This document shows positions 15,426 to 22,373 of a stretch of DNA of 22,373 nt, piece after piece. The number at the start of each line of letters is the position of its first letter. Position 1 is the stretch's first letter. Origin of the DNA: Burkholderia sp. Lineage in GTDB: Bacteria > Pseudomonadota > Gammaproteobacteria > Burkholderiales > Burkholderiaceae. Where the stretch lies: positions 1 to 22,373 of the forward strand of contig JAQGMD010000225.1 of the NCBI GenBank assembly GCA_028292565.1. Reading direction: 5' to 3'. A model generated the notes under the pieces. The model was not told the origin of the DNA and did no database searches. It saw only the letters and a list, made by a program, of their open reading frames with translations. The position numbers and the translations under genes are program-made.

Positions 15426-16178
15426 TTATTGGGACACACCGCCGCAGGGGATCGGCAATTTGACGGACGCGGACGACGCGGGCCTCATATCGTTCGGTAC
15501 CGGCTGCGACGAGAGCCAGGCCGACACCGCGCTTATGTCATCGACGCTGAGGCGCTCGGTGATCTGCGCCATGCAATCGGGCGCGGCGGCTTTGCGTCCG
15601 CCGTTCTTCCAGGCGCCGAACTGCGAATTCAGGTAATCGCGCGGCAAGCCAACCAGGCCTGGAATCGCGGGGGCAACACCGGTCAGGTTGCTGCCGTGGC
15701 AGGCGATGCAGGCCGGGATATTTTTCGAGGCATCGCCCTTCGTGACCAGCGCCCTGCCTCTCTCCATCACGGTGGACGAAACATTGACGGACTGCGGAGC
15801 CGGATAAGGCGGATGCAGATTGGAGAAGTACTGCGCCATCTCCTGCAAATACGCGTCCGACAGGTGATCGACCATGTACGTCATCATCGGATAGCGCCGG
15901 CGGCCTTCGCGGAAGTTGATGAGCTGGTTGTAGAGATAGCCCGCCGGCTTGCCGGCGATGCGGGGAAAGTAGCCTTCGCTGGTGGCGCGCCCTTCCTTGC
16001 CGTGGCATGCGACGCAGGCGACGGTGCGTTGCGCGATCGTGTCGCTCACCACTTGCTGCGCTTGGGCTATGCCTGCGCTCAGCACGACGGTCATTGCGCC
16101 GAGGAGTAAAAGAAGACGATGGAAAGGCCGATGAGGCGCAGCCGTTTCATCGCCCGCGGTTGTTGGTATTGTTTTCAT
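15426..16178 (-). CDS. Periplasmic diheme cytochrome c (c4-like)
   Basis: The protein (250 residues from ATG 16178) has a signal peptide with a Leu-rich core (HRLLLLLGAMTVVLSAGIAQAQQ) and probable cleavage after AQA. Two cytochrome c domains follow, with CVACH about 38 residues after the signal core and CIACH about 100 residues later. The C-terminus is a short Ser/Pro tail. It resembles c4/c553-type electron carriers. The start is uncertain: in-frame ATGs at 16199 and 16208 and a GTG at 16226 are open, and none has a good ribosome site. It precedes the triheme cytochrome by 12 bp, so the two are co-transcribed and probably form one electron-transfer chain. Confidence 0.88.
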   Translation of the reverse strand: MKTIPTTAGDETAAPHRPFHRLLLLLGAMTVVLSAGIAQAQQVVSDTIAQRTVACVACHGKEGRATSEGYFPRIAGKPAGYLYNQLINFREGRRRYPMMTYMVDHLSDAYLQEMAQYFSNLHPPYPAPQSVNVSSTVMERGRALVTKGDASKNIPACIACHGSNLTGVAPAIPGLVGLPRDYLNSQFGAWKNGGRKAAAPDCMAQITERLSVDDISAVSAWLSSQPVPNDMRPASSASVKLPIPCGGVSQ

Positions 16179-16309
16179 GGCGTAAGGCAGGGTCAGCATG
16201 GGCGCCATTCTGGACGAATTGATCACAACAAAACAGTGGCAGTAGGGACTTGTTTTTGCATATCAGATGAGGCCAGCCTGCCCCGTCCTGCGTCCACCCA
16301 TTGATGTTT

Positions 16310-16349
16310 CAGTAAATGGATGACAACCGGGGTGGTCATCCATTTACTG
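16310..16349. repeat. Perfect 15-bp inverted repeat in a divergent promoter region
   Basis: CAGTAAATGGATGAC (16310-16324) is repeated inverted as GTCATCCATTTACTG (16335-16349) with a 10-nt loop. There is no adjoining T-run. It lies between the divergent cytochrome and MocR genes, so it is not a terminator for either; an operator or a small mobile repeat are the alternatives. Confidence 0.7.
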
Positions 16350-16356
16350 CTGACCG

Positions 16357-16397
16357 CTCCCCTCTCCCCCATTGGGAGATCGGGTGGGGGTGAGGGA
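16357..16397. repeat. GC-rich CTCCCC/GGGGGTGAGGG palindromic repeat
   Basis: CTCCCCTCTCCCCC is followed by ATTGGGAGATC and GGGTGGGGGTGAGGGA, an imperfect C-rich/G-rich palindrome. The CCCTCTCCC...GGGTGAGGG layout resembles dispersed repeats that are common in beta- and gammaproteobacterial spacers. No second copy is in the window. Confidence 0.5.
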
Positions 16398-16491
16398 CTG
16401 AGCATTCATTCGGTCACTCACCTGCTAATGCTCGGCAGGGTGGTGATTTGTGATCTAATGCGGGGCACTCCCGCCATTCCAGAACACCAAT

Positions 16492-16505
16492 ACCAACTGA
16501 TTGGT
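16492..16505. promoter_or_regulatory. Short palindrome before the MocR gene, possible operator
   Basis: ACCAA-CTGA-TTGGT is a perfect 5-bp dyad ending 14 bp before the MocR start, and further ACC/AACC half-like steps flank it (ACACCAATACCAA; TATCAACC). MocR regulators often control their own and neighbouring genes, so an autoregulatory site is plausible but unproven. Confidence 0.3.
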
Positions 16506-16519
16506 TACCGTATCAACCG

Positions 16520-17950
16520 ATGAAACGTTATGAAGCGCTCGCCGAAGAAATAGCGCAATCGATTCGAACCGGCGTACTGAAACTCGGAGACCGCCTGCCC
16601 TCGGTGCGCCAGGCTAGCACCAGCCGGAGCGTCAGCCCGTCTACCGTATTTGAGGCCTACTACCTGCTCGAAGCGCGCGGGCTGATTCGTGCCCGCGAGC
16701 GCTCCGGGTATTACGTGATTGCCGGCGCCAAGGCGCTGCCTCCGGAACCTGACACACCCTCCCGCCCGGGCGGCGAATCGACATCCGTCGACGTCAGCAA
16801 ACTGGTTTTCGATGTGCTTGAATCGACCCGCATGCGCGACGTGGTGCCGTTTGGCTCGGCCTTCCCGAGCCCGTTCCTGTTTCCCTTACCGCGGCTTGCG
16901 CGGGCGATGGCGTCCAGCGTGCAGGCGATGGATCCATGGAGCACGGTGGATGACCTCTCGCCCGGCAATGCGAGCTTGCGCCGGCAAATCGCGCTGCGCT
17001 ACCTGGCGGACGGGCTGCATGTACACACCGATGAAATCATCATCACCAATGGAGCGCTCGAAGCGCTCAACCTGTGCCTGCTTGCGGTGGCGCGCCCGGG
17101 CGACTCGGTGATCATAGAATCGCCGGCCTTTTACGGCGCGTTGCAGGCGCTCGAGCGCCTCGGCCTGAAAGCGATCGAGGTGACGACCCATCCGCGCGAC
17201 GGTATCGACCTGGACGCGCTTGCCATTGCACTGGAACGCCACAAGCCGAAAGCCTGCTGGTTGATGACCAACTTTCAGAATCCACTAGGCAGTCTTATGC
17301 CGGATGAGAAGAAGCGTGCGCTGGTCGAACTGCTCACCCTGCACGACGTGCCGTTGATTGAAGACGATGTATACGGCGAACTTTACTTCGGCAGCAAGCG
17401 CCCGCCGCCGGCCAAGGCCTTCGATACCCGGGGCCTGGTGATGCATTGCTCGTCCTTCTCGAAATGCCTGGCCCCGGGTTACCGGGTCGGCTGGGTCGCG
17501 GCCGGCCGCTATGCGCAGCCTGTGTCGCATCACAAGCTCACGACAACACTATCAGCTTCTGCGCCGGCACAGGGTGCGCTGGCGGAATACCTCGTCAAGG
17601 GCGGCTACGATAAACACCTGCGGCAACTGCGTCATGCGTTGTCGGTGCAGCAAAGCGCGATGGTGCAAGCGGTGGTGCGCCATTTTCCCAAAGGGACCAA
17701 AGCCACGCGGCCGGGCGGCGGGTATTTTCTCTGGATAGAAATGCCGGGCAGCGTCAATGCGCTGGATATCCATCGGCAGGCGCTTTCGCTCGGCATCAGC
17801 GTGGCGCCCGGCCCGATGTTCTCCGCGCACCACGGGTTTGCCAACTGCCTGCGGCTGAATTATGGGCACGCCTGGGACGCTCGTGCCGAGGCGGCGCTGA
17901 CGACTCTCGGCCGCCTCGTCGCGGCGAACGCAACCGAAAATTCAAAGTGA
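16520..17950 (+). CDS. MocR-type (GntR/aminotransferase-like) transcriptional regulator
   Basis: The 476-residue protein has an N-terminal GntR winged helix (about residues 1-70; RLPSVRQASTSRSVSPSTVFEAYYLLEARGLI) and a linker rich in Pro/Ser. A full fold-type-I aminotransferase domain (about 105-470) follows. PLP-binding signs are NFQNPLG, EDDVYGEL and the Schiff-base lysine Lys315 in SSFSKCLAPGYRVGW. MocR proteins sense PLP adducts or amino acids and regulate nearby genes. ATG 16520 has no clear ribosome site. Its end abuts the EamA gene (ATG 8 bp after the stop; a GTG start would overlap it by 4 bp), so the exporter is its most likely target. Confidence 0.93.
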   Translation: MKRYEALAEEIAQSIRTGVLKLGDRLPSVRQASTSRSVSPSTVFEAYYLLEARGLIRARERSGYYVIAGAKALPPEPDTPSRPGGESTSVDVSKLVFDVLESTRMRDVVPFGSAFPSPFLFPLPRLARAMASSVQAMDPWSTVDDLSPGNASLRRQIALRYLADGLHVHTDEIIITNGALEALNLCLLAVARPGDSVIIESPAFYGALQALERLGLKAIEVTTHPRDGIDLDALAIALERHKPKACWLMTNFQNPLGSLMPDEKKRALVELLTLHDVPLIEDDVYGELYFGSKRPPPAKAFDTRGLVMHCSSFSKCLAPGYRVGWVAAGRYAQPVSHHKLTTTLSASAPAQGALAEYLVKGGYDKHLRQLRHALSVQQSAMVQAVVRHFPKGTKATRPGGGYFLWIEMPGSVNALDIHRQALSLGISVAPGPMFSAHHGFANCLRLNYGHAWDARAEAALTTLGRLVAANATENSK

Positions 17951-17958
17951 ATTCACCC

Positions 17959-18903
17959 ATGAACCAGACACGCCTTACTGGCCGGGACCTTACCGCCGCG
18001 CTCTGCATAGTCATGGTTTGGGGCACCAACTTCGCGGCGATGAAATTCGCGCTGCACGACTTCACGCCGTTTCAACTTGGCGCTGCGCGGTATGTGTTTG
18101 CAGCGCTTCCGCTCATTTTCCTGGTCAGGCCGCCCAAGCTTCATTGGAAGTGGGTGGTGACGTATGGACTGGTTCAGGGGGTCGGGCAATTCGGACTGTT
18201 GTTCACGGCGCTGCAAGTGGGTATGACGGCGGCGCTTGCATCGGTATTGATGCAAACGCAGGTGTTCTTAACTGCCCTGTTCAGTATTGTCCTGCTGCGC
18301 GAGCGCGTCAGCGTGCCGCTGCAAGCCGGCCTGGTGCTCGCTGCGTTCGGCCTGCTCTGTATTGCGATGAATTACCTGGCGCTGGGCGGTGCTGGCTCCG
18401 GTAGCACGCCTCTGGGCTTTTTGCTCTGCCTGATGGCGGCGGCGATGTGGGCGGTCTCGAATATCCTGGTGCGGCGTTTGCAGCGGTCGACACCGGATTT
18501 CGATGTGCTCGCTTATATGGTATGGAGCAGCCTGGTGCCGGTCGTGCCGTACATTGCATTGACATTGGCGTTCGATGCGCCGGAAACCCGCTGGCGCTGG
18601 GTAGCCGCATCGTGGAGCAGCTGGGTGTCGATCGCCTACCTTGGCTGGATCGCCACTATCCTCGCTTATGCGCTTTGGACGGGGTTGCTGAAACGGCATC
18701 CTGCTAATCGTGTTGCGCCGTTCAGCCTGGGCGTGCCGGTGGTGGGGCTGGCGACCGGGATGATTGTGTTGGGGGAAGTGATTACTGCGTGGCAGTGGGC
18801 GGGGATTGTGCTGGTGGTGGCGGCGCTGGCATGCGTGCTGTTGGGTGGGCGGGTGCTGGAGAGGATAGGCTCGTCTTCGAGCGTGAAAAAGAATGTGCGT
18901 TAA
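17959..18903 (+). CDS. EamA/DMT-family inner-membrane transporter
   Basis: The 314-residue protein is strongly hydrophobic, with ten probable membrane helices arranged as two EamA repeats. The first starts at LTAALCIVMVWGTNFAAMKFAL, the second at GFLLCLMAAAMWAVSNILVRRL. The VWGTNF and MWAVSN pairs and the GEVITAWQWAGIVLVVAAL end are typical of the family. Members export amino acids, nucleobases or other small metabolites; the substrate is not readable. ATG 17959 is preferred because it places the first helix near the N-terminus; GTG 17947 would add four residues. Coupling to the upstream MocR regulator suggests induction by an amino-acid-like or PLP-related ligand. Confidence 0.9.
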   Translation: MNQTRLTGRDLTAALCIVMVWGTNFAAMKFALHDFTPFQLGAARYVFAALPLIFLVRPPKLHWKWVVTYGLVQGVGQFGLLFTALQVGMTAALASVLMQTQVFLTALFSIVLLRERVSVPLQAGLVLAAFGLLCIAMNYLALGGAGSGSTPLGFLLCLMAAAMWAVSNILVRRLQRSTPDFDVLAYMVWSSLVPVVPYIALTLAFDAPETRWRWVAASWSSWVSIAYLGWIATILAYALWTGLLKRHPANRVAPFSLGVPVVGLATGMIVLGEVITAWQWAGIVLVVAALACVLLGGRVLERIGSSSSVKKNVR

Positions 18904-18999
18904 GCTGGTTTAAGTTGGGTAAAAGCGTACGCGAGGCAATACGAAAAATGCCAGGCATCCTACGGCGCAGGCTTGGCAATGAGCGGTCGAAGTAGCAGG

Positions 19000-19093
19000 C
19001 GTAGGTTGGGATGCCAATCCCAACATTCACCGCTCGAAACCGGGTCGGCGGTTATGCGAAGTGAAGAGTGTTGGGATTTCATCCCAACCTACG
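19000..19093. repeat. Inverted pair of REP-like palindromes (BIME-like)
   Basis: The left arm (19000-19024) is a GTAG head plus a GTTGGGAT...ATCCCAAC palindrome and is identical over 25 bp to the minus strand of 5056-5080. The right arm (19070-19093) is an inverted, slightly diverged copy whose centre reads TTTC. The pair spans 94 bp, almost the same length as the pair at 4988-5080, and again lies between convergent genes (EamA and the ABC exporter). The minus-strand GTAG of the right arm contains the stop codon of the ABC exporter gene. Confidence 0.85.
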
Positions 19094-20834
19094 AATCCGG
19101 CTGCTCCAACTGCTGCAGCAAATACAACCGCTGATAAATCCCTCCCTCAATCCCCATCAGCGTCTCATGCCGTCCCGCTTCCGCAATCCGCCCATGGTTC
19201 AGCACCACAATCCGATCCGCATCACGTATGGTCGATAAGCGATGAGCGATCGCGATAACGGTGACGCGCCCACGCAATTCATTCAACGCGCGCTGCACCA
19301 CCTGCTCGGTTTCACTATCGATATGCGATGTGGCCTCATCGAGAAACAGGATGCGCGGTTTGCCGGCCAAAGCCCGCGCGATGGCAATAAGCTGCTTCTG
19401 CCCCGTCGATAACCGCGCGCCGCCTTCACCCAGCACGGTGTCGTAGCCCTGCTCGAGCGCACAGATGAAATCATGCGCCCTCGCGCCGCGCGCGGCTGCC
19501 TCGATGTCAGCGTCGGAATAGCCGCGTCCCATGTCGATATTTTCACGGACGCTGGCGGCGAGCAGGAAAGGATCCTGCGGCACCAGCCCGACATCCGCGC
19601 GAAAAGCCGTATCGCCTATCTCGTCCAACGGAATGCCGTCGATGTCGATGCGACCGCTTTGCGCGGTATAGAAGCGCAGCAGCAAACTCAGCAAGGTGGA
19701 TTTCCCGCTTCCCGTGTGGCCGACGATGCCGTAGAAAGCGCCAGCCGGGATGTCCAGACTCAGATCATGCAACACCGGCTGCGCCGCCGCATAACCGAAA
19801 CTGAGGTTGCGAATCGATACCGCCCCCACGCTGATACGCGCGCCTTCATTGGAGTGACTGGTGCCAGGCTCCTGTAGCAATGCATTGACGCGTGCAGCGG
19901 CGATCAGCGACTGTTGTAACTGGCTGAACTGCATGGTGATCTGGATCAACGGTTCAACCACCCGCGCGATATAGCTGACGAACGCATAGAGCGTGCCGAT
20001 TTCCAGCGCGTTGAACTGACGTTGGCCGAAAGTGTATATGACCGCCACGAGCAGCAGGATGTTGAGCATGTCGAGCGCCGGCCGCAGCAGCCACGCATTG
20101 GCTCGCACTTCGGACTGTCGCGCGGTGTAGTACGACTGGTTGGTACGGTCAAAGCGCGCCGCGAAACGCTGCGCCGCATTGCTCGCCTGCAGCACGTTCA
20201 TGCCGGCGATCGACTCCCCTATCTGCGCGTTGATCTCGCCGCGCAACGCACGCGCATGTGTCACGGCCGGAGCGCTCCACCGCTGGTACAGCCAGACGAT
20301 GAGCACCACCGCCGGAAACAGCGTGGCCACGATCAGCATCAGCCGCCAGTCGAGCCATGCCATCGCGGCCATGCTGCCGAGAAGCAGGATGCTGCTGTCG
20401 AGGATCACGAACAATACCTGGATGTAGAGCGTCTTCACCGCTTCGGTATCGTTGGTGACGCGGCTCACCAGCTGCCCGGTAATGGCCTTGTCGAAGAACG
20501 CCATCGGCAGGCGCAGCACGTGGTCGTATACCGATACTCTCAGGCGCCGCACCGAACGCATCGCGAGACCAGACAGCCGCACGAGTTGCAAGTAGCGCAG
20601 GCCGGTTGCCGCCCAACCGCAGAGCAAACAGCCGGTCAACAAAGCGATGATCTGCGGCCAATCGAGCACACGCGGCAGCAAGTGGTTATCGATGATGGTT
20701 TTGCCGAGGATAGGCCCCAATACTTCGAGTCCGGCCGCCAGCGCCAGCCACAATGTGCCGACGATCAGGTGGCGTTTTTCCGGTTGGGCCGCACGGCGTA
20801 ACAAGGAAAGCGCTTGCGCGGTATCAGAGCGCAT
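19089..20834 (-). CDS. mdlB: ABC exporter half-transporter, MdlB-like
   Basis: The 581-residue protein has an N-terminal six-helix exporter domain (about residues 20-310) and a C-terminal ATPase. Walker A is GHTGSGKST (about 371-380, Lys378), the signature is LSTGQ (475-479, non-canonical), and Walker B LFLDEA keeps the catalytic Glu500. Sequence character throughout (RVTNDTEAVKTLYIQV, YAFVSYIARVVEPLI) follows E. coli MdlB closely. It works as a heterodimer with the product of the gene upstream; the exported substrate is unknown for this group (multidrug, lipid or peptide). ATG 20834 overlaps the mdlA-like stop by 11 bp and has GGAGG at good spacing inside that gene. Its TAG stop lies in the GTAG of a REP element. 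Confidence 0.93.
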   Translation of the reverse strand: MRSDTAQALSLLRRAAQPEKRHLIVGTLWLALAAGLEVLGPILGKTIIDNHLLPRVLDWPQIIALLTGCLLCGWAATGLRYLQLVRLSGLAMRSVRRLRVSVYDHVLRLPMAFFDKAITGQLVSRVTNDTEAVKTLYIQVLFVILDSSILLLGSMAAMAWLDWRLMLIVATLFPAVVLIVWLYQRWSAPAVTHARALRGEINAQIGESIAGMNVLQASNAAQRFAARFDRTNQSYYTARQSEVRANAWLLRPALDMLNILLLVAVIYTFGQRQFNALEIGTLYAFVSYIARVVEPLIQITMQFSQLQQSLIAAARVNALLQEPGTSHSNEGARISVGAVSIRNLSFGYAAAQPVLHDLSLDIPAGAFYGIVGHTGSGKSTLLSLLLRFYTAQSGRIDIDGIPLDEIGDTAFRADVGLVPQDPFLLAASVRENIDMGRGYSDADIEAAARGARAHDFICALEQGYDTVLGEGGARLSTGQKQLIAIARALAGKPRILFLDEATSHIDSETEQVVQRALNELRGRVTVIAIAHRLSTIRDADRIVVLNHGRIAEAGRHETLMGIEGGIYQRLYLLQQLEQPDS

Positions 20835-22373
20835 CGAGACTCGCCTCCAGTTGTTGATAGCGCCACTGCCTGGCATACCAGCCCTCGCGCGCCAATAGCG
20901 CATCGTGCCGGCCGGTCTCGGTGATGCGCCCGTCGCGTAACACCACGATCTCGTCAGCATCAGCCACCGCGCTCAGCCGATGGCTGACAATGACCACGGT
21001 TCGACCTGCACGCGCTTCGCGCAGATGCTGGAGGATACGCACCTCGGTGCCGGTATCGACGGCCGACAACGCATCATCGAGCAGCAGCATCGGGCTGTCG
21101 GCCAAAAGTGCGCGCGCAATCGCAACCCGCTGCCGTTGTCCGCCGGACAAGGTGACGCCGCGTTCTCCCACCGGCGTGTCATACCCTTGCGGAAAACGCA
21201 TGATGTCTTCGTGCACGGCGGCCAGATTCGCCACGTGTTCAATCTCCGCGCGCGTGGCGTGCGGCCGCGTCAATGCGATGTTGTCGGCAATCGTCGCGGA
21301 GAACAAAAATGATTCCTGCGGCACCCAGCTCATCGCCGCGCGCAGTACATCGAGCCGATACTCCTGCAACGTATGCCCGCCCCAGCGCAGCTCCCCTGAC
21401 TGCGGCGTGAACTGGCGCAGTATCAGCCGCAGCAGCGTCGATTTGCCGGCGCCGGTGGGACCGACCACGCCCAATGTCTTGCCGGGCGCCAGCGCCAGCG
21501 ATACATCGGCAAGCGCCGGTGTGCCCTGGCCGGGATACCGGAAGCTGACCGCATGTGCAACCAGCATCCCTGCTTCTATCTTGTCCACCGTGCCATCGTC
21601 CTCGACCGTCAAAGGCTCGTTCAACACCGGCTCCAGGCGTCCCCATGCGGCGCGCCCGCGTTCCACGAGCGAAAGCACCCAGCCGGTGGCAAACATGGGC
21701 CAGATCATCAGTCCGAGATACATGCTGAAACTGGTCAACGCACCTATGCTCAATTGGTTCTGCCACACAAGGTAACCGCCAAGCCCTAGCGTCAATGTAG
21801 TAGCCGCGGTGAGCGTCATGCCTACTGCGGGTTCATAGGCTGCTTCCCAACGCTGCGAGGCCAGGTTAGCCGCAGCGGCACCTTCGGCGAGATCCGCAAA
21901 CTGCTGCGCGCTGCGTTGTTCCAGCCCGAGCGCACGCAGCGTACGTACGCCGGACATGGTTTCCTGCACATGATCGTTCAGGCCACTGAATCTGCCGAGC
22001 GCATCGGTGGACGCCTGGTGGACATGACGGGAAATGCGCCAGAAGGAATACGCCATGATCGGAAACGGCAACAATGCAATCGTAGCAAGGCGCCAATCGA
22101 CGCCTAACAGCATCATGGCGACCACCAGCACGAGGGTCAGCATGCCGTCAAAGCCGGCCAGCAGTGCTTCGACTGCAACCATCTCCACCGCGTCGACGTC
22201 ATTGGTGGCGAGCGCCATCAGGCCGCCGGTGCGCTGGCCCTGATAGAAGCCCGGCCCCTGCAGCGCGAGGCGTGCGTAGAGCCGCGTTCGCAGATCGACA
22301 CCGAATTGATAGGCTGCGGCAAACAGGTTCAGCCGCCATCCGACTCGCAGGAAGTAAATCGTGACGCCCATCG
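20824..22373 (-). CDS. mdlA: ABC exporter half-transporter, MdlA-like (5' end cut by window)
   Basis: About 516 residues are visible. By comparison with E. coli MdlA roughly 65 N-terminal residues lie beyond the window edge. The exporter domain opens with IYFLRVGWRLNLFAAAYQFGVDLR and contains RTGGLMALATNDVDAVE. The ATPase has Walker A GPTGAGKST, a canonical signature LSGGQRQR and Walker B LLLDDALSAVD, where the catalytic Glu is Asp (codon 21073-21075). Together with the LSTGQ signature of the MdlB-like partner this gives one degenerate and one working ATP site, as known for heterodimeric exporters. The gene end EASLDAL overlaps the downstream gene by 11 bp, indicating translational coupling and a fixed 1:1 pairing. 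Confidence 0.93.
   Translation of the reverse strand, partial: MGVTIYFLRVGWRLNLFAAAYQFGVDLRTRLYARLALQGPGFYQGQRTGGLMALATNDVDAVEMVAVEALLAGFDGMLTLVLVVAMMLLGVDWRLATIALLPFPIMAYSFWRISRHVHQASTDALGRFSGLNDHVQETMSGVRTLRALGLEQRSAQQFADLAEGAAAANLASQRWEAAYEPAVGMTLTAATTLTLGLGGYLVWQNQLSIGALTSFSMYLGLMIWPMFATGWVLSLVERGRAAWGRLEPVLNEPLTVEDDGTVDKIEAGMLVAHAVSFRYPGQGTPALADVSLALAPGKTLGVVGPTGAGKSTLLRLILRQFTPQSGELRWGGHTLQEYRLDVLRAAMSWVPQESFLFSATIADNIALTRPHATRAEIEHVANLAAVHEDIMRFPQGYDTPVGERGVTLSGGQRQRVAIARALLADSPMLLLDDALSAVDTGTEVRILQHLREARAGRTVVIVSHRLSAVADADEIVVLRDGRITETGRHDALLAREGWYARQWRYQQLEASLDAL

Noticed and set aside
20022..20801. A 259-codon plus-strand frame inside the ABC exporter gene
   Set aside because: Composition is His/Gln/Arg-rich and typical of antisense reading of a membrane protein; no domain is visible.

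Overview
The window looks like chromosomal DNA of a GC-rich betaproteobacterium, most likely Burkholderiales and possibly the Oxalobacteraceae. This is an inference from the kynB-kynU-kynA gene order, codon usage and protein character; no rRNA or marker gene is present to fix it. Most of the window is ordinary metabolic and transport content. There is no CRISPR array, phage, insertion sequence or tRNA that I can recognise.

Layout. 1-1.4 kb: a small unknown gene and a GGDEF protein with a degraded catalytic site but an intact inhibitory-site motif. 1.6-4.9 kb: a two-gene operon (family-4 glycosyltransferase and a glycogen-debranching-type glucosidase) behind a plausible sigma-70 promoter. 4.9-5.4 kb: a repeat-rich spacer. 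5.4-8.3 kb, minus strand: a divergent SDR lacking the usual catalytic residues, a zinc alcohol dehydrogenase and a membrane-anchored SRPBCC protein. 8.3-9.6 kb: a terminator, a possible 17-codon ORF, a small unknown gene and a genomic scar where a histidine-kinase fragment abuts a membrane-protein gene. 9.7-12.4 kb: the kynurenine operon kynB-kynU-kynA, which converts tryptophan to anthranilate and alanine. 12.7-14.0 kb: three unknown small genes, one a degenerate receiver-like protein. 14.1-16.2 kb, minus strand: a diheme and a triheme c-type cytochrome. 16.5-18.9 kb: a MocR-type regulator coupled to an EamA exporter. 19.1-22.4 kb, minus strand: a heterodimeric MdlA/MdlB-like ABC exporter, with the mdlA-like gene cut by the window edge.

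The most interesting non-coding signal is a set of REP-like palindromes with a GTAG head. Two inverted pairs of about 90 bp lie between convergent genes (about 4.99-5.08 kb and 19.00-19.09 kb) and share an identical 25-bp arm. At 19.09 kb the GTAG head itself supplies the stop codon of the ABC exporter gene. A second, unrelated 14-bp inverted repeat near 1.4 kb has a partial copy at 5.32 kb. A short duplicate of the SDR 3' end sits between these repeats. I did not find a convincing new multi-gene system. The best leads are the REP family, the I-site-only GGDEF protein, the catalytic-residue-free SDR and the gene-fusion scar.
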